A stretch of 64,000 nucleotides of DNA, taken from Nocardia ninae NBRC 108245. GTDB lineage: Bacteria; Actinomycetota; Actinomycetes; Mycobacteriales; Mycobacteriaceae. The stretch spans positions 1-64,000 of the forward strand of contig NZ_BJXA01000028.1 of the NCBI RefSeq assembly GCF_007990755.1, read 5' to 3'. The notes under the pieces were generated by a model. It had not been told where the DNA came from, did not search any database, and saw nothing but the letters and a program-made list of their open reading frames with translations. How positions within the stretch are numbered: the stretch's first letter is position 1; each line of letters starts with the position of its first letter. Positions 17,701 to 28,767 of this stretch are shown here, piece by piece. The position numbers and the translations under genes were made by a program.

Positions 17701-20642
17701 CGCCCCAGGTACTCCAGCGCACCATCGGCCCGTTCGCGAACCAGGTCGCCGGTGCGATACATTCGCGCGCCCGCAATCCCGAACGGGCAGGCCATGAATC
17801 GGTCCGCTGTCAAGGCCGGTCGCCGCAGGTACCCACGGGCCAGTCCGGTGCCGCCGAGGTACAACTCCCCTACGCTGCCCGGTTCGACCGGCCGCAGCAC
17901 GGTGTCGAGTACGTACACCCGCACCCCGTCCAAGCCGCGACCGATCGGCACGGACGAGGGCACCTCCTCGGCCCGGTGCATTCGGTGATAGGTCGCGAGG
18001 ATCGTGGCTTCTGTCGGGCCGTAGCCGTCGACGACCACGGTGTGCGGGCACGCGGACAGCACCTGCCGCACAGCCTCGGCCGGGACCGCCTCGCCACCTG
18101 TCCACACCTCCCGCACACCGGCCAGACATCCCGGATCCTCCTGTGCCAGCAGCTCGAACAGGCTCGCGGTCACCCACATCGCGGTGACCCGACCGCCGAC
18201 AATGCTGCGTGCCAGTGCCGCGACCTCCGGTGGCCCCGCCGGACCGAGCACGACTTGCCCGCCGCTGAGCAGCGGGGTCCACAGTTCGTAACTGGCCGGG
18301 TCGAACCCGTAAGACGTGTGCAGCAGCACCCGGCTGTGCACCGGGTGCGCGAAGTGGCTGTCCAGCACCCGGCCCGCGACATCGGCCTGGGTGGTCATGA
18401 CGCCCTTCGGACGTCCGGACGAACCCGAGGTGTACATCACGTAGGCGAGGCCGTCGCCGAGCAGGACACCTCGACGCTGCGCGTCGGACATCCTCGCGCT
18501 GTCCTCGGCCGCGATCCGCCGTGCGGTGTCGGCGCTGTCCAGATTCACCACCGTCGACCCGTCCTGCGCCGAAAGGCACTGCAGGCCTACGTTGTCGGCG
18601 AGAACGACGACCGGCTCGGCGTCGGTGATCATCCAGGCGATCCGGTCCGGCGGATACCTCGGATCCAGTGGCAAATACCCGGCGCCGGTCTTGACCACCG
18701 CTACGATCGAGACAACGAGATCCAAGGTTTGCGACAACGCGATACCAACCAGGGTCTCCGGCGCGGCGCCCTCGTCGACCAGTAGCCGGACCAGCCGGTT
18801 GGACCGCTCGTCCAATTCCTGGAACGTCAGATGCCCCTGTGGGCCGTTGACGGCGATCGCATTCGGTGCTGCGCTGACCCGCCGCTCGAAAAGGTACGCC
18901 AGCGGTGTCTCGGCGTCCGGAACCGACTCTTCGAGGCAGGCCGAATGTTGTTGTCCGAGTTCATCGATCGACAGGTCGGGTTCGGCCGTTGCGGCGGCGA
19001 GCAGGTCACGCACTCGGCCGACGATCCCGGCGACGGTCTCTGCATCGAACAGGTCGCGGTTGTACTCCGCGTGACAGGTGATCCCGTTTTCCGTTGCGGT
19101 GTCCGGCTTTTCCCAGAACTCCAGGGCGAGATCGAATTTCGCTCGACGGTACGGCAGCAACACCACTTCCGCAGGGGCGCCGGCCATTTCGATATCCGGC
19201 CATGGCATGTTCTGTACCACCACGCTGAGCTGAAACAACGGATTGCGGCCCGCCACCCGCGGTGGCCGCAGTCGCTCGACCACCTGGCCGAAGGGAACGT
19301 CCTGATGGTCGAACGCGGCCAGGGCCGTCAACCGGACGCGGTCGACGAGCTCCGCGAAACTCGGCCGCCCCGAGGTGTCCACGCGCAGCACCACCGCATT
19401 GGTGAAGAACCCCACCAGGTCTTCGAGCACCGGATCGACGCGGCCGGCGACACCGGTGCCCAAGGCGATATCGGTCCCCGCGCCGCGCTCGGTCAACACC
19501 GCGGCCAAGCCGGCTTGCAAGATCATGAATACCGTCGCATGGTGTGCGCGAGCCAAGTCCCGCACCTTCTGACGCAAGCTCGTCGGCCAGGACACGACCA
19601 AGGTGCCTGCCGAGCTTTCACCGCCCGCCCGCCGCGGGTGGTCGGTCTGGGCGGGCAGTTCCAGTGGCAGTCCGGCCAGCGCCTGCGTCCAGAATTCCCG
19701 CTGCTGTTGCGCGACCGATCCGGCCGGCGCCGCCGCACCGAATACGGCGTCCTGCCACAGCGCGTAGTCGGCGTACTGCACCGGCAATGCCGCGAACGTC
19801 GGTGGTCGGCCCGCCGCTCGCGCGGCGTACGCGGTGGCCAGATCGCGACACAACGGTGCGATCGACCAGCCGTCGACAGCGATATGGTGCATCACCAGCA
19901 GGATGGTCGAGTCCTGCGGCCCGGTATGCAGCACCATGGCCCGCAACGGAAGATCGGCCGCAAGATCGAACGGTGCCGCGACGGTGTCTGCCGTGGCCGC
20001 GGCGAAATTGTCGGTGGCGTCACCGATCTCCACCGGGATCTGCGCGTCCGCCGCGGCGACCACCGTTTGCCAGGGCTCCCCGTCGACGACGCGGATGCAC
20101 GTCCGCAAGATCTCATGCCTGGCAACGACGTCGTGTAGAGCCGCACGCAACACCGCCGCGTCGATGCGGTTGTGCACCCGGATACTCAGCGACATGTGGT
20201 ACGCCGCAGCAGCGCCGGTTCGATTCAGGAACCACAGCTGGCGTTGTCCGGCCGACAACGGTAGCCGCTCGGGCCGTGGCACCACCGGACGCACCGGGGG
20301 CAGGCCCATACCGGCAGCGTTGCGCTCGGTCGATGCACGCAACAATCGGCACACCCCGGCCAGCGAGGGATCGTCGTAGACGCCTTTCACCGATATCACC
20401 CGCCCGAACTCACGGCGCAACCCATGCACCAGACGCGCGATGTCCAGGGAGGTGGTTCCAACCGAGAAGAAGTCCTCATCCCGGCCTATGGTGGGCAACC
20501 GCAGGACTTTCGACCACAACTCGAGCAGCCGATCCTCGAGCTCATCGCTGCGTCCGTTCGCGATCTCGGGACCGACCGCCCGGCGGGTGTTGTTCCTACC
20601 GGCAATATCGCCAGTCGTCGTCACGGGCATCCACCTCGTCAC
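11703..20642 (-). CDS. Hybrid NRPS/PKS megasynthase, PCP-C-A-A-PCP-KS-AT-PCP-TE
   Basis: Domains over 2979 residues: carrier (Ser65 in VGTTSLDIA); condensation (His252-His253 and Asp257 in HHIAVDG); adenylation 1 (about 575-1075); adenylation 2 (about 1090-1580); carrier (Ser1634, GGTSML); ketosynthase (about 1694-2110, Cys1852 in [32 protein letters not shown]); acyltransferase (about 2200-2515, Ser2298 in GLSLGE, specificity region FASHS); carrier (Ser2602, GGDSQL); thioesterase (Ser2746 in GGHSSGG). Only about 15 residues separate the adenylation domains and no carrier lies between them. Both keep the A10 lysine ([15 protein letters not shown]). By eye their pockets read about D-P-Y-W-W-G-G-I-L and D-I-A-C-A-G-G-V-L, matching no code I know. 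There is no KR or DH, so a beta-keto product is released. The leading carrier must be loaded in trans. GTG 20642 overlaps the aminotransferase stop by 4 bp. Confidence 0.93.
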   Translation of the reverse strand: MTRWMPVTTTGDIAGRNNTRRAVGPEIANGRSDELEDRLLELWSKVLRLPTIGRDEDFFSVGTTSLDIARLVHGLRREFGRVISVKGVYDDPSLAGVCRLLRASTERNAAGMGLPPVRPVVPRPERLPLSAGQRQLWFLNRTGAAAAYHMSLSIRVHNRIDAAVLRAALHDVVARHEILRTCIRVVDGEPWQTVVAAADAQIPVEIGDATDNFAAATADTVAAPFDLAADLPLRAMVLHTGPQDSTILLVMHHIAVDGWSIAPLCRDLATAYAARAAGRPPTFAALPVQYADYALWQDAVFGAAAPAGSVAQQQREFWTQALAGLPLELPAQTDHPRRAGGESSAGTLVVSWPTSLRQKVRDLARAHHATVFMILQAGLAAVLTERGAGTDIALGTGVAGRVDPVLEDLVGFFTNAVVLRVDTSGRPSFAELVDRVRLTALAAFDHQDVPFGQVVERLRPPRVAGRNPLFQLSVVVQNMPWPDIEMAGAPAEVVLLPYRRAKFDLALEFWEKPDTATENGITCHAEYNRDLFDAETVAGIVGRVRDLLAAATAEPDLSIDELGQQHSACLEESVPDAETPLAYLFERRVSAAPNAIAVNGPQGHLTFQELDERSNRLVRLLVDEGAAPETLVGIALSQTLDLVVSIVAVVKTGAGYLPLDPRYPPDRIAWMITDAEPVVVLADNVGLQCLSAQDGSTVVNLDSADTARRIAAEDSARMSDAQRRGVLLGDGLAYVMYTSGSSGRPKGVMTTQADVAGRVLDSHFAHPVHSRVLLHTSYGFDPASYELWTPLLSGGQVVLGPAGPPEVAALARSIVGGRVTAMWVTASLFELLAQEDPGCLAGVREVWTGGEAVPAEAVRQVLSACPHTVVVDGYGPTEATILATYHRMHRAEEVPSSVPIGRGLDGVRVYVLDTVLRPVEPGSVGELYLGGTGLARGYLRRPALTADRFMACPFGIAGARMYRTGDLVRERADGALEYLGRVDLQLKIRGNLVSPQEVEAAMVRHALVGRAVVVGHGTSPLDRRLVGYFTAEGTVDIEALRRHLAAELPEPLVPSLLIQLDRVPVNAHGKTDRTALAQRPIDRRCPSGGPGSLAGLFEVQVAARGAAVAVCDQAGEWTYDRLNARANQLARVLIARGAAPERVVALALPRGPALITALLAVAKTGAAYLPIDLDYPQARIEFMITDARPAAAVTLAGHHGAVSVDPGIAVIALDDPEVVRAMQRQDDHNLAETELLVPPRLDHPAYVTYTSGTTGTPKGVVNTHRGLVALVRAFVDREVVSTGSRVLQFASPSFDIMVAELCMSVLSGGVLVIAAAERLLPGPALIEVCARQQVTHFCVVPTVLSTLRPEDLPAVRTIAVGGEALPRAVLARWAPGRRMFNGYGPSENTVLATFAGPLPPSAEPSIGPPTPGTDCHVLDPALAPVPEGEVGELYLAGTKLARGYLNRPSLTGQRFVACPFGASGGRMYRTGDRVRLRPDGAFDFVGRVDDQIQLHGLRVELGEVEAVLGAHPSIEGCAVLAREDTPGVKRLVAYLVPADARVPRPDELRRHLRKTLPATMIPSLYVTLQSLPRTPNGKLDRAALPVPPHTTVSAPPQARPGSPLQTRLQRIWCEVLAVDAVETDVGFFDAGGTSMLAVRLCEVLSDRLGIEVAVTDLFHYSTIERLAEHVAAEVAEVDSSTAPGDQACALAADPKIAVIGMAGRFPGAANIDELWKLLRDGKEGLAHGSADGRPGHVGTSGMPPHAAAFDAEFFGYNPADARGLDAQLRLFLETAWEAVEHAGYGARQFDNPVGVFAGSGLPYEWLRAATGVAGAGSAEMRVALGNPLQLLTAHVASKLGLRGPALTVNTACSTSLVAVHLACRSLLDGDCSLALAGGVSLPSAGADGYQYEDGGILSPDGRCRPFDAQGQGTVSSGGAGLVVLKRWEDALADHDSVYAVIRGSAVNNDGGRAVGFTAPSVDGQIEVLTAAYAAAKTDPGTITYVQAHGTATALGDPVEVRALTAAFRRGGDRTGYCALGSVKGNVGHLDSAAGITGLIATILAIRHRQIPGVMHFQRPNPALDLEQSPFYVNPSTVEWTPPDGVPRRAGVSSFGIGGTNAHVVVEEPPDIASSEQAPGPHVVAVSARDAAAVTRACTSLADHLRTECDAPLADVAYTLQRGRTAFDHRRAVVCADNRTAATLLTAEDGPSVYHGAARHPKLAFLFPGVGTQHPGMGSELYATQSIYRDCFDECADLFDTALDCDLRSLLFSAGQRESAATALLRPSLNMASIVATELGVAALLRSWGIHPSALFGLSLGECTAAHLAGVLELPDLVRLVTVRGRLCDDLPPNGMITVPLSEDEVRPLLGDGLSVAVVNSHRNCVISGLLPDLERFETALRRDGVQTRRVPVGFASHSAVMDRVIDELSRASALLNQQAPRIPLVSGQTGTWLNAEQPPDPEHWARHLRHTVRFADGLTTLLGDPDLVLLEIGPGQTLTRLVQLHPDCGEHRVVVPTLVPGESEAHELAGLLAQLWCHGTDIDWDGVHHGARRRRVPLPTYPFRRDPQLSAHPARAAQVSASAETEAAAQETEQVLAEIWCALIGVRTVSATDDFFRKGGDSQLAVAFRTQVRERLGVQISAHALLQHPTFGALLDHVRQQRDRVPPRLEQVPPPETHRHPLLITLHPGTPDRIPLFLVQSIGGTVYSYRALTELLDPGRAVYAFRACGLEPGEAIPTTVADIAARNIEELRAVHPSGPYVLGGHSSGGLIADEMARQLLAGGQQVPLVIMIDTVAVHDPQRLELRDAADVLAVFEGFRDIAPHVWEAFRDVMHTDPTVRDVVVTTNRAIHAYTPTPIDTDLLFVKAHDRDPVLSPDPEVSWGSMFGGEVTVSTVSGNHMTVLEHPHVRSIAEYTERALRRFDRTGSAGHVHGVKSDRIVPGIRAVAPSGLRLELDGLTFGQLTQLIGHLAGIPLPSKADSRTSNRTNPYPTDGGCDPR

Positions 20643-21877
20643 CGTCGAGGCCGTGCTACGTCGCGGCCGGAACTGCTCGTCTGATATATCGAAAGTCGTT
20701 GGCGTGCCAGGTCGAGGGTTTCCAGACGGCGGTTGAACGCAACGCGGACGAGGTGGGCTCCGTCGGACTCCGTCGCGTAGAAGAACTTTCCCGGCGCCAC
20801 CATCACCCCCGCCTCCCGGACGAGGCGGTAGGCCAGCGATTCGCAGTCTTCATCGGTGAACTGCCTAATATCGGCTATGGCGTAGCACCCGCCGTCCGGT
20901 GGAATGCAGCGCAAGCCGATATCGTCGAACATCGACACCACCAGATCCCGCTGTGCATCGAGGTTCGCCACCGCACGCAGGAAGCCGGGCTGGGCCGCGG
21001 CCATCCGCGCCGCGGCCGCTTGCAGCGGTGCGGCAGCACCCCCGCACACCGCCACATGCACCTGTCGCATGGAGCGGGACAGCGCGGCGTTCGCTCGGAG
21101 ATACCCGATCCGCCAACCACTCACGGCGTGGCTCTTGGACAGGCTGCCGATGACAATGCTGCGGTCACCCAACGCGGGCAGGTCCACTGCCGACAGATGC
21201 CGGTGCCCGGCATAGACGTAGCCCGAATAGATCTCATCGGAGATGACGACCGCGTTCCACCGCTCGCATAGTTCCGCGATATCGGCGAACTCGGCTCTGG
21301 TCAGCATATGGCCGGTGGGGTTGTTCGGCGTGCACAGCACGACGGCCTTCGTCCGCGGACCGAACACCGCGCGCAACTCCGCGACATCGAAGCGCCAATC
21401 CGGGGCATGCATGGCCACCAGCCGGGGCACGCCACCGGCCAGAGCGATCGCGCTGATGAAGTTCTCGTAGAACGGCTCGAAGACGACGACTTCGTCACCG
21501 GGGTCGACGACCGCCAGGATGGCCGCGGTCAGCGCGGTAGTCGCGCCGACGGTGATGGTCAGCTCGGTCGCCGGATCGGTGGGAACCGACAGCTCGGCCG
21601 CGATCCGTTGCCGCAGTACGATATTGCCGTCCGGCTGCTCGTACTGGTTCATCCCGTCCCGGAGGGCGGCACAGGCCATCTCGATCAGGCCGAGCGGAGT
21701 AGCGGGCACGGCGGGTACACCGAGCGCGAGATCGATGGTCTGCCCGCCCCGCGCCGCGGCCAGCAACCCGAACAGGCCGCTGCGGGCCAGATTGCCGACC
21801 CGTTCGGCCACCGGGAGGGCGGCGCCTGCCATGTTCTGGAGTGTGCCGTCGCGCAAGCTGGACTGTGGTGACTCCAT
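20639..21877 (-). CDS. PLP-dependent aminotransferase class I/II (fold type I)
   Basis: This 412-residue aminotransferase carries the PLP lysine Lys248 in [15 protein letters not shown], the cofactor-binding Asp and Tyr in [15 protein letters not shown], the Asn in CTPNNPTGH, and the C-terminal substrate-carboxylate arginine region VRVAFNR. The family converts 2-oxo acids to amino acids, often with aromatic or aliphatic side chains. It is the first gene of the reverse operon and overlaps the NRPS/PKS start by 4 bp, so it most likely makes a building block for it, plausibly by aminating the 2-oxo acid from the divergent LeuABCD-like set. ATG 21877 (MESPQSSL) is chosen over the open frame up to 22045, whose N-terminus does not look like aminotransferase. 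Confidence 0.88.
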   Translation of the reverse strand: MESPQSSLRDGTLQNMAGAALPVAERVGNLARSGLFGLLAAARGGQTIDLALGVPAVPATPLGLIEMACAALRDGMNQYEQPDGNIVLRQRIAAELSVPTDPATELTITVGATTALTAAILAVVDPGDEVVVFEPFYENFISAIALAGGVPRLVAMHAPDWRFDVAELRAVFGPRTKAVVLCTPNNPTGHMLTRAEFADIAELCERWNAVVISDEIYSGYVYAGHRHLSAVDLPALGDRSIVIGSLSKSHAVSGWRIGYLRANAALSRSMRQVHVAVCGGAAAPLQAAAARMAAAQPGFLRAVANLDAQRDLVVSMFDDIGLRCIPPDGGCYAIADIRQFTDEDCESLAYRLVREAGVMVAPGKFFYATESDGAHLVRVAFNRRLETLDLARQRLSIYQTSSSGRDVARPRR

Positions 21878-22584
21878 GAGCGATTCCGATTCGGAAGGCG
21901 AGAGTTGCTCGCGGGTGCTGGTTTGCGGACCTATCCTGCGTTCGATATACGTCCGTTGCCAGGACATATCCACCGATGAAAAACAATAGTCGGCCATGTG
22001 GCAATAGACGCGGACGCGACACATCCGACTGTCGCCTATATGCATAATGTCGAGCCGAATCCGCCGGAGGATCCCGACGCCGATAGCCTCTTCGATTGTT
22101 ACATCGATTTACCCACAATTGAAGACATTCCATCTGAAAATTAGCCATTCACAAACCGACCGGCTGGATTTTCGAAAGGACAACTGCATCGTGGAAGACT
22201 GCGCACACCTGCGAAAGTACGCCGACAGACCACTGAACTGCGCCGAAGACGCTGCGACGCACGGGCCGCAATGATCGAGTTGTGCACAGTCAGTTCATGG
22301 ATATGCACTTATGGTTAATAGCCGAGCAATCGCGCGTGCTATGGTCCGAATAGGACGAATTGCAGTCGCGGAGCGGAGCCATCCGTGGCAACGAAACGTC
22401 CATCGGCACGACCGCTACGTTAATTCCGATGTCGATTGAGGCGCGCACAAGATGGTAGCCCAGTGCCGTTCAGCGGCCGACGACTCTGCACATTCCATCG
22501 ACGCCGATAACAGTGCTCGATCGAGACCGATCAAGCCAGGACAATTCCTCACACCGGACTCTTGATTCCGAAGGCGACGTACCC
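21878..22584. promoter_or_regulatory. Divergent promoter region between aminotransferase and leuA-like operons
   Basis: About 700 bp with visibly lower G+C than the genes on either side and no convincing reading frame; the 75-codon forward frame at 22047-22274 lacks a ribosome-binding site and actinobacterial codon bias. It separates the reverse biosynthetic operon from the forward leu-like operon and must hold both promoters. No clear operator dyad, riboswitch or leader peptide was identified. Confidence 0.5.
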
Positions 22585-23742
22585 ATGAAGAGAATATCGA
22601 TCTTCGATTCGACCTTGCGTGACGGTGAGCAGGCGCCGGGGAACGCTATGCCACCCCAACAGAAACTCGAGGTAGCGCTGGCGATCGAGGCGCTCGGCGT
22701 CGACGTGATCGAGGTCGGCTTTCCGAGTTCCTCCCCGAGCGACTTCGAGGCCACCCGGCTGCTGTCGAAGGAACTGACCTCGGCCCGCATCGCCACCCTC
22801 AATCGAGCGACGCGCGCGGACGTCGAACTCGCGATCGAGGCAGGCGGCACCACCCGCCACCACCTCCAGATCATGGCCACCGGCAGCGAGATCCACCTCG
22901 AACACAAGCGAGGCATCGACAAGGCCGAGGCAGTGCGAGAAGTCGTCGACACCATGCGGCACGCTGTCTCGCTCGGAGCCGAAAATCTCACGCTCGGTAT
23001 CGAAGACGCGTCTCGTGGGTCCGATGAACTGCTGCGCGAGTTGGTCGAGGAATCCCTCGCCGCGGGCGCGAACGTCGTCGCGGTAGCCGACACCACCGGC
23101 TGCATGACACCGGCCGAATACGGCGCACTGATCGGCCGGATTCGCTCGTGGACCGGCCCTGATGTCGTCATCGCCACGCACTGTCACGAAGACCTCGGCT
23201 TGTCGCTGGCCAACGCGCTGGCCGGAATCGAAGCCGGCGCCGACGAAGTCCAGGCGACCCTGGCGGGTATCGGCGAGCGAGCGGGTAACACCGCGCTCGA
23301 AGAACTGATCGCGGTGCTCACCTACAAGGGCGCGGAAATCGGCGCGACCACCACTGCGCGAACCGAAGGCCTGTATCGCGCATTCCACGTGCTCCGCAAC
23401 GCGATCGGGCTGACCACGCCGCGGAACAAGGCGATCTTCGGAGTGAACGCTTTCGCCACCCAGGCCGGTATCCATCAGGCCGGCATGCTGCGGGCTCCGA
23501 TCACGTACCAGTACATCGAGCCGGCCCGGTTCGGCAGGCAACACTCGCTCCTGGTCGGCAGGCATTCCGGCCACGCGGTGCTGCGCTATGTGTACGAGAA
23601 CATGGGGCTACCAGTGGATGAGGAGGCGGTCGACCATATCTATCGCGAGTTCGTCGCCAACCGCACCAACGGTGAATGCCTCGATCTGGCCGGGGTGCGC
23701 GAGCTGATCCGGCAGCACCGATCCGTGACCACGAAGGCCTAG
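22585..23742 (+). CDS. Short 2-isopropylmalate/homocitrate synthase-like acyltransferase (LeuA family, no regulatory domain)
   Basis: This 385-residue DRE-TIM-family Claisen-condensing enzyme opens with [16 protein letters not shown] (catalytic Arg-Asp) and has metal ligands His199 and His201 in [16 protein letters not shown] (the more usual LeuA motif is HCHND) and [14 protein letters not shown]. Such enzymes add acetyl-CoA to a 2-oxo acid. It stops where the catalytic lyase and subdomains end, without the allosteric domain of housekeeping LeuA, so leucine feedback inhibition is unlikely. This form is seen in NifV, AksA and secondary-metabolite chain-extension enzymes. It heads the operon with leuC, leuD and leuB homologues. 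The open frame upstream to 22513 is ignored because ATG 22585 begins the conserved core. Confidence 0.85.
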   Translation: MKRISIFDSTLRDGEQAPGNAMPPQQKLEVALAIEALGVDVIEVGFPSSSPSDFEATRLLSKELTSARIATLNRATRADVELAIEAGGTTRHHLQIMATGSEIHLEHKRGIDKAEAVREVVDTMRHAVSLGAENLTLGIEDASRGSDELLRELVEESLAAGANVVAVADTTGCMTPAEYGALIGRIRSWTGPDVVIATHCHEDLGLSLANALAGIEAGADEVQATLAGIGERAGNTALEELIAVLTYKGAEIGATTTARTEGLYRAFHVLRNAIGLTTPRNKAIFGVNAFATQAGIHQAGMLRAPITYQYIEPARFGRQHSLLVGRHSGHAVLRYVYENMGLPVDEEAVDHIYREFVANRTNGECLDLAGVRELIRQHRSVTTKA

Positions 23743-23747
23743 CTCCG

Positions 23748-25154
23748 ATGCGCGCGCAGCGGACGCTGATCGAAAAGGTATGGCAGAACCATGTCATCGA
23801 GCAGCTCGACGGCGGGTCGGAGCTGCTCTATATCGATCTGCACCTGATCCACGAGGCCAGTTCACCGCAGGCATTCGACGGGTTACGCCTGGCCGGGCGC
23901 CGGGTCCGGCGACCGGATCTCACCCTGGCGATGGAGGACCACAACGTCCCGACCCGCTCCTCGGTGCTGTCCGACCCCATGGGCAAAATGCAGGTGGAGA
24001 CATTGCGCCGCAACTGCGTCCAGCACGGCATCGAGCTGTTCCGGCTCGGCGACCCGCGTCAGGGCATCGTGCACGTGGTGGCGCCGGAGCAGGGATTCGT
24101 GCACCCTGGCATGTCGGTGATCTGCGGGGACAGTCACACCTCGACCCACGGGGCCTTCGGTGCGCTCGCCTTCGGCGTCGGCACCAGCGATGTCGAACAC
24201 GTGCTGGCCACCCAGACCCTGCCGCTGGCCAGGCCGCGCACGATGGCGGTCGAGTTCAGCGGACGGCTACCCGCCGATGTCACAGCGAAGGATTTGATAC
24301 TTGCCGTCATTGCCCAGATCGGCGCCAACGGCGCCCATGGACACATCATCGAGTACCGCGGTGCCGCCCTCGAGCACATCTCGATGGAGGGCCGAATGAC
24401 CATGTGCAACATGAGCGTCGAAGCCGGAGCCCGGGCGGGCCTGTGCGCACCCGACGACGTCACCTTCGCATATCTCAAGGGCCGCAAGGCCGCGCCGAGC
24501 GGCTCCGCCTGGGACGAGGCGGTCGACTACTGGAAGACACTGCGTTCCGATCCAGGCGCCGCGTTCGATCGCACCGTCACCATCGATGTCTCGACGCTGA
24601 CCCCGTTCGTGACCTGGGGAACCAATCCCGGTCAGGCCGTGCCGATTTCGGGCAGCGTACCCGACCCGGCGGACCTGCCGAATCCGGCCGAACGCCTGGC
24701 GGCCGAACGCAGCTTGCGCTACATGGATCTGGTCCCTGGCACGCGCATGGAAGCCATCGACATCGATACCGTCTTCCTCGGATCCTGCACCAACGGCCGC
24801 ATCGAGGACCTGCGGTCGGCAGCGGCCGTACTGCGTGGCCGAACGGTCGCTCCCTCGGTGCACGCGCTGGTGGTCCCCGGCTCGATCGCGGTGCGCCGAC
24901 AAGCCGAAATCGAGGGACTGGACAAGGTTTTCCAGCAGGCGGGTGCGGACTGGCGACTCTCGGGCTGCTCGATGTGCCTGGGCATGAACGAGGACAAGCT
25001 CACCGGCGGCAAACGATGCGCCTCGACCTCCAATCGCAACTACGAGGGCCGCCAGGGCCCGCAGGCCCGCACCCATCTCGTCTCCCCCGCCGTCGCCGCC
25101 GCCACCGCGGTCACCGGGCGGCTCACCGCACCGAACAGCTTGGGGCAGCGATGA
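23748..25154 (+). CDS. leuC: LeuC-type [4Fe-4S] aconitase-family dehydratase, large subunit
   Basis: This 468-residue protein has the standard length for bacterial isopropylmalate isomerase large subunits. The three cluster cysteines are Cys347 (GSCTNG), Cys407 and Cys410 (GCSMCLGMN), at the same positions as in enteric LeuC. Other signatures are [20 protein letters not shown] and [12 protein letters not shown]. With the LeuD protein it would isomerise a 2-alkylmalate (or homocitrate-like acid). It starts 5 bp after the leuA-like stop and overlaps leuD by 4 bp. Whether the true substrate is isopropylmalate or a longer homologue is not visible; the biosynthetic setting favours a dedicated pathway. 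Confidence 0.9.
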   Translation: MRAQRTLIEKVWQNHVIEQLDGGSELLYIDLHLIHEASSPQAFDGLRLAGRRVRRPDLTLAMEDHNVPTRSSVLSDPMGKMQVETLRRNCVQHGIELFRLGDPRQGIVHVVAPEQGFVHPGMSVICGDSHTSTHGAFGALAFGVGTSDVEHVLATQTLPLARPRTMAVEFSGRLPADVTAKDLILAVIAQIGANGAHGHIIEYRGAALEHISMEGRMTMCNMSVEAGARAGLCAPDDVTFAYLKGRKAAPSGSAWDEAVDYWKTLRSDPGAAFDRTVTIDVSTLTPFVTWGTNPGQAVPISGSVPDPADLPNPAERLAAERSLRYMDLVPGTRMEAIDIDTVFLGSCTNGRIEDLRSAAAVLRGRTVAPSVHALVVPGSIAVRRQAEIEGLDKVFQQAGADWRLSGCSMCLGMNEDKLTGGKRCASTSNRNYEGRQGPQARTHLVSPAVAAATAVTGRLTAPNSLGQR

Positions 25155-25783
25155 AACCATTGACCGAGCACAGCGGACCTGCCATGGTGTTGCGGCGCAG
25201 CGATGTCGACACCGACCAGATCATTCCGGCCGAATACTGCAAACGACTCACCAAGAGCGGTTACGCGGACGCGCTGTTCGCCGAGTGGCGTACCGATCCC
25301 GGCTTCGTGCTCAACCAGCCGAACAGCGCGGGCGCGAGCATCCTGCTCGCCGGACACAACTTCGGCACCGGAAGTTCCCGAGAGCACGCCGTATGGGCAC
25401 TGCGGGACTGGGGATTCGTCGCGGTCATCGCCACCAGCTTCGGCGATATCTTCCGGCGCAACGCGTTCAAGAACGGACTACTCGCCGTCGAACTTCCCGG
25501 CGAGGTGGTCGGCCGTCTCGCCGACCTCGTCGACCACGAGCCACAACTACAGCTCACCGTGGATCTGGCCGGCCGCGAGGTACGCGCCGGTGGGATTCGG
25601 CAGGCGTTCACCGTGGACGACCGTGCCCGCCGGCTGCTGATCGAGGGGCTCGACGAGATCGCGGTCACCCTCGAAAGAACCGACGGCATCGATGCCTACG
25701 AACGGCACCGCAGCTACTGGCTGCCCAGCATCCGCCCGAGTGTGCCGGTCACCTCCGGCAGTGCACCGGAGGCCGGAGCATGA
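25151..25783 (+). CDS. leuD: LeuD-type isomerase small subunit
   Basis: This 210-residue swivel-domain subunit carries [16 protein letters not shown] at the N-terminus and [17 protein letters not shown], the loop that contacts substrate carboxylates, followed by [17 protein letters not shown]. Its length fits the family (about 200). The ATG overlaps the leuC stop (ATGA), and its own stop overlaps the leuB-like start by 4 bp, so all three are translationally coupled and should form one enzyme chain. The substrate-recognition loop cannot be assigned to a side-chain size by eye. Confidence 0.92.
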   Translation: MKPLTEHSGPAMVLRRSDVDTDQIIPAEYCKRLTKSGYADALFAEWRTDPGFVLNQPNSAGASILLAGHNFGTGSSREHAVWALRDWGFVAVIATSFGDIFRRNAFKNGLLAVELPGEVVGRLADLVDHEPQLQLTVDLAGREVRAGGIRQAFTVDDRARRLLIEGLDEIAVTLERTDGIDAYERHRSYWLPSIRPSVPVTSGSAPEAGA

Positions 25784-26802
25784 GCATTGTTTCGGTGCTT
25801 CCCGGCGACGGCATCGGGCCCGAAGTGATCGAGCAGGCGGTGCTGACATTGGACGCACTGGGCCTCGGACTCGAGTTCGACGTGCTCGACCACGTCAACG
25901 CGGACACCTACCTGCGCACCGGAACCGCCCTGTCGGACAAGGACTTCGACCGCATCAAGGCCAGTGACGCCGCGCTGCTCGGCGCGGTCGGTGACGCGCG
26001 AGCCGACGCGGAATACGCCCGCGGTGTGCTGCTACGCCTGCGCTTCGATTTGGACCTCTACGTGAACCTGCGCCCGGCGGCGCTGTCCCACGATCGGCTC
26101 AGCCCACTACGCGACGAGGCGCGCAGGCAGATCGATTGCGTGGTGATCCGGGAGAACACCGAGGGGCTGTACACGGGAATCGGTGGCCGGTTGCGGCCGG
26201 CGACCACGCACGAGGTCGCTATCGACGCGGAGATCAACACTTGGCACGGTGTCTCGCGCATCCTCGATTTCGCCTTCGCCGTCGCCCGCCGTTCGGTATG
26301 CATGGTGGACAAGTCGAACGCGGTCCGCAACGGGGGGGCGCTGTGGCAGCGGTGCTGGACCGATGCGGTGCGGCGACATCCGGAGGTGACGACGTCGCAC
26401 CTCTACGTCGATGCCGCCGTCATGAAACTGGTCGCCGACCCGACCGCCTTCGACGTGATCGTCACCAACAATTCCTACGGCGATATCATCAGCGACCTCA
26501 CCGCCGAACTGGCCGGTGGCCTCGGCACCGCGGCGTCGGCGAATATCAACGGCAGCACCGGATTCGGACTCTTCGAGCCGGTGCACGGCACGGCGCCCGA
26601 CATCGCGGGCGTGGGTGTCGCGAACCCGATGGGTGCGATCCTGACCGCGGCACTGCTCATCGAACGGCTGGGCCACGCCGATGCGGCGCACACGCTACGG
26701 CGAGCGGTCCAGCACGTGATCGCGACCGGTCTCGGGACCCCCGATCTAGGCGGAAACCTGTCCACCAAGGACACCGGTGCGGCGATTCGGGCGCAGTTGT
26801 GA
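25780..26802 (+). CDS. LeuB-type beta-decarboxylating dehydrogenase (isopropylmalate/homoisocitrate dehydrogenase-like)
   Basis: This 340-residue protein has GDGIGPEVIEQAV at the N-terminus, LDLYVNLRPAAL and VVIRENTEGLYTGIGGR as substrate-binding arginines, VDKSNAVRNGG with the catalytic lysine, and FDVIVTNNSYGDIISDL with the metal-binding aspartates. GLFEPVHGTAPDIAG lines the NAD site. The family oxidatively decarboxylates 2-alkyl-3-hydroxysuccinates to 2-oxo acids, closing the chain-extension cycle begun by the LeuA-like enzyme. The NLRPA and ENTEG motifs occur in both isopropylmalate and homoisocitrate enzymes, so the substrate is left open. The product would be the natural substrate of the aminotransferase encoded on the opposite arm. 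Confidence 0.87.
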   Translation: MSIVSVLPGDGIGPEVIEQAVLTLDALGLGLEFDVLDHVNADTYLRTGTALSDKDFDRIKASDAALLGAVGDARADAEYARGVLLRLRFDLDLYVNLRPAALSHDRLSPLRDEARRQIDCVVIRENTEGLYTGIGGRLRPATTHEVAIDAEINTWHGVSRILDFAFAVARRSVCMVDKSNAVRNGGALWQRCWTDAVRRHPEVTTSHLYVDAAVMKLVADPTAFDVIVTNNSYGDIISDLTAELAGGLGTAASANINGSTGFGLFEPVHGTAPDIAGVGVANPMGAILTAALLIERLGHADAAHTLRRAVQHVIATGLGTPDLGGNLSTKDTGAAIRAQL

Positions 26803-26902
26803 TCCGGTACGAAGTCGAATACAGCGATAATCGGCTTTGCAGGCACGATGGTCGGCCGACAGTACGCACCAGGACACAGGGCTTTGCGGCGTAGGGGTGA
26901 CG

Positions 26903-27949
26903 ATGGCAATCGTTCTGGACACCGACAAGATCGATGCGCGAGACCGTGCGGAGGTGATGGCGACCGCGGTGCAGCAGCTTTCGGCACCGGCACACCTGGT
27001 CCACGATCCCGCGGACGGGCCGGTTCGAGCGTACTTCGAGGCGTGGGAGTTCGGCCAGGTCTGCCTGCACCGGACGCGGATGTCCGGCTTCCACCTTGTC
27101 CGCACTCCGAAACAGATCAGGCTTTCACCGAGTTCGCTGCTGTCCCTGGCCATCCAAGGCGACAGATCATCGTGCCTGACCCAAGCCGACGTGCAGTACG
27201 AGACCAGCCCCGGCGATCTGTTCATGGTCGACCTGGCCGTGCCCTACCAATTGGTCTGGCGCGGTGGCACCGTCACGGCGCTGGTTCTCCAGGTGGATCA
27301 GCTGGGTCTTTCACCCGAAACCGTCACCGCCGCGCCGGCCCACCTCCGGCGCAGCCCGATCTACCCGCTTTTCGCCAATCACCTCGCGCTGATGGGCGAA
27401 TCGGCCGACCTGCTGCACGACGACACCGCAACGAAGCAACTCGGCGATTCCTGCCTCGAGATGATCCGCACCCTGCTGCTATCGGCAGCCGCGCTCGGCA
27501 ACGAAGACACCACGGCACTGCCTACCGACATCCTCTTGGCCCAGATCCGCAGTTTCGTCCGGCGGCGCTTATCGGATCCAGACCTCAACGCACCGACGAT
27601 CGCTCGCGCTCACAGCATTTCGCTGCGCTACCTCTACCAGGTGTGGTCCGGCACCGGGCCGAGCCTCGAACAATGGATCATCGCGGAGCGGCTGGATCGC
27701 GTGCACAGTGACTTGGCCCGCGAGGACACCCGCCACCGCTCGATCGCCGCGATCGCCTACAGCCACGGATTCCGGCATCCCTCGCATTTCACCAGACGCT
27801 TCCGCATCGCATACGGCATTACGCCCACCGAATGGCGCCGGGCCGCACTCGAATCACCGGTCGATACCGCAACCGTCGACTACAGTCTGCCAACCCGCTG
27901 GCGCAAGACACCCGTCCCGACGGTCGATTCGCTGCCGGACCTGGCTTAG
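26903..27949 (+). CDS. AraC-family transcriptional regulator (AraC-binding-like N-terminal domain)
   Basis: The 348-residue protein has an N-terminal sensor domain of the AraC-binding-like type (YFEAWEFGQVCLHRTRMSG, ETSPGDLFMVDLAVPYQLVW) and two C-terminal helix-turn-helices (about residues 230-325: APTIARAHSISLRYLYQVW and AAIAYSHGFRHPSHFTRRFRIAYGITPTEWRR). It is a DNA-binding activator or repressor. ATG 26903 follows GTAGGGGTGAC. It lies 100 bp downstream of the leuB-like gene on the same strand and is the only transcription factor of the first biosynthetic locus, so it is the likely pathway-specific regulator. Confidence 0.88.
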   Translation: MAIVLDTDKIDARDRAEVMATAVQQLSAPAHLVHDPADGPVRAYFEAWEFGQVCLHRTRMSGFHLVRTPKQIRLSPSSLLSLAIQGDRSSCLTQADVQYETSPGDLFMVDLAVPYQLVWRGGTVTALVLQVDQLGLSPETVTAAPAHLRRSPIYPLFANHLALMGESADLLHDDTATKQLGDSCLEMIRTLLLSAAALGNEDTTALPTDILLAQIRSFVRRRLSDPDLNAPTIARAHSISLRYLYQVWSGTGPSLEQWIIAERLDRVHSDLAREDTRHRSIAAIAYSHGFRHPSHFTRRFRIAYGITPTEWRRAALESPVDTATVDYSLPTRWRKTPVPTVDSLPDLA

Positions 27950-28449
27950 TCAGCGGTTCGGTGGCACTCAAGCTGTGCGCGAAGAGGATGCGCCGATCAA
28001 GTGATGTGTGCGAGGACGCACTCGTCGCCGACGTGCGCGAAAACCTCTCTCCCACCGACTAATTCGACATCCAACCGGGGGGCCATCCGAGTGCAGGGCC
28101 CGCTGGACTTTCCGCGCCGTTCTACCCGGATCTGAACGATATCCGGCGCAACGCCGGGAACACCTGCACTGGGTGAAGATCAAGACCCGGTTCTTACCCG
28201 AACCGTTCACCGACGAATTGAACGCAGCCGGGATCGAGGTCACTCCGTTCGGACATCGCTGACCGAGGGCCTGCGCTGGTCGGCCGACGTCTCCCGAACA
28301 TCCGATATTGCCGCATATCGCTCGATCTCCGAACGAAATGTGTTGTGGCTCAAGAGCTCTGGCATTGCCGATACGGTGCGCTTGAATTCGGCCACGTGGC
28401 AGATAGCTTGCGGTCGAAGCGTCGGCCGAACCAATGCCATGCTGGTCCG
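27950..28449. other. Gene-free stretch, possible decayed coding sequence
   Basis: About 500 bp without a convincing gene. Two fragments have protein-like character in different forward frames (FYPDLNDIRRNAGN near 28115 and HLHWVKIKTRFLPEPFTDEL near 28165), which could be remnants of one frameshifted gene; I cannot name its family. No hairpin terminator for the AraC gene was seen. Confidence 0.3.
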
Positions 28450-28767
28450 GTGAGATACGTATGGTGCCAAGCGCTGCGCTGGGTTGACGACGAGCCGCAG
28501 CCGGGTCTGGTTGAGGTCCGACTGAACGACATCCATGGTGACGAGCATGTGTTCATCGACAAGGAGCCGATATTCACGCCAGACTCTAGCCTGGGCCCGC
28601 AGACGGCTTACCCTGTGCGTGTGGAACTGGGCTGCGAGGTCCTCAGCACGCGGGTCCTTCACGACGGGCGGACGGCGCACACCATCACAACCGTGCGGCC
28701 GTGGGACATAGAGTCGGTGACGGGGCAGACCGAGTTCGAAGTCGCCCTCGATCAGTTTGCCGATTAA
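28450..28767 (+). CDS. Small conserved-looking hypothetical protein
   Basis: GTG 28450 gives 105 residues beginning VRYVWCQALRWVDDEPQPGL and containing HVFIDKEPIFTPDSSLGP and YPVRVELGCEVL, a pattern of alternating beta strands suggesting a small all-beta fold. The frame is also open from 28345, but the extra N-terminus is not protein-like. I do not recognise a named family, and nothing in its surroundings suggests a role: it lies alone between the AraC gene and the conflict-system operon. The ribosome-binding site is weak. Confidence 0.5.
   Translation: MRYVWCQALRWVDDEPQPGLVEVRLNDIHGDEHVFIDKEPIFTPDSSLGPQTAYPVRVELGCEVLSTRVLHDGRTAHTITTVRPWDIESVTGQTEFEVALDQFAD

Noticed and set aside
22047-22274. 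75-codon forward frame in the divergent promoter region, considered as a leader peptide for the leu-like operon
   Set aside because: No run of leucine codons, no ribosome-binding site and no attenuator hairpin; treated as non-coding.
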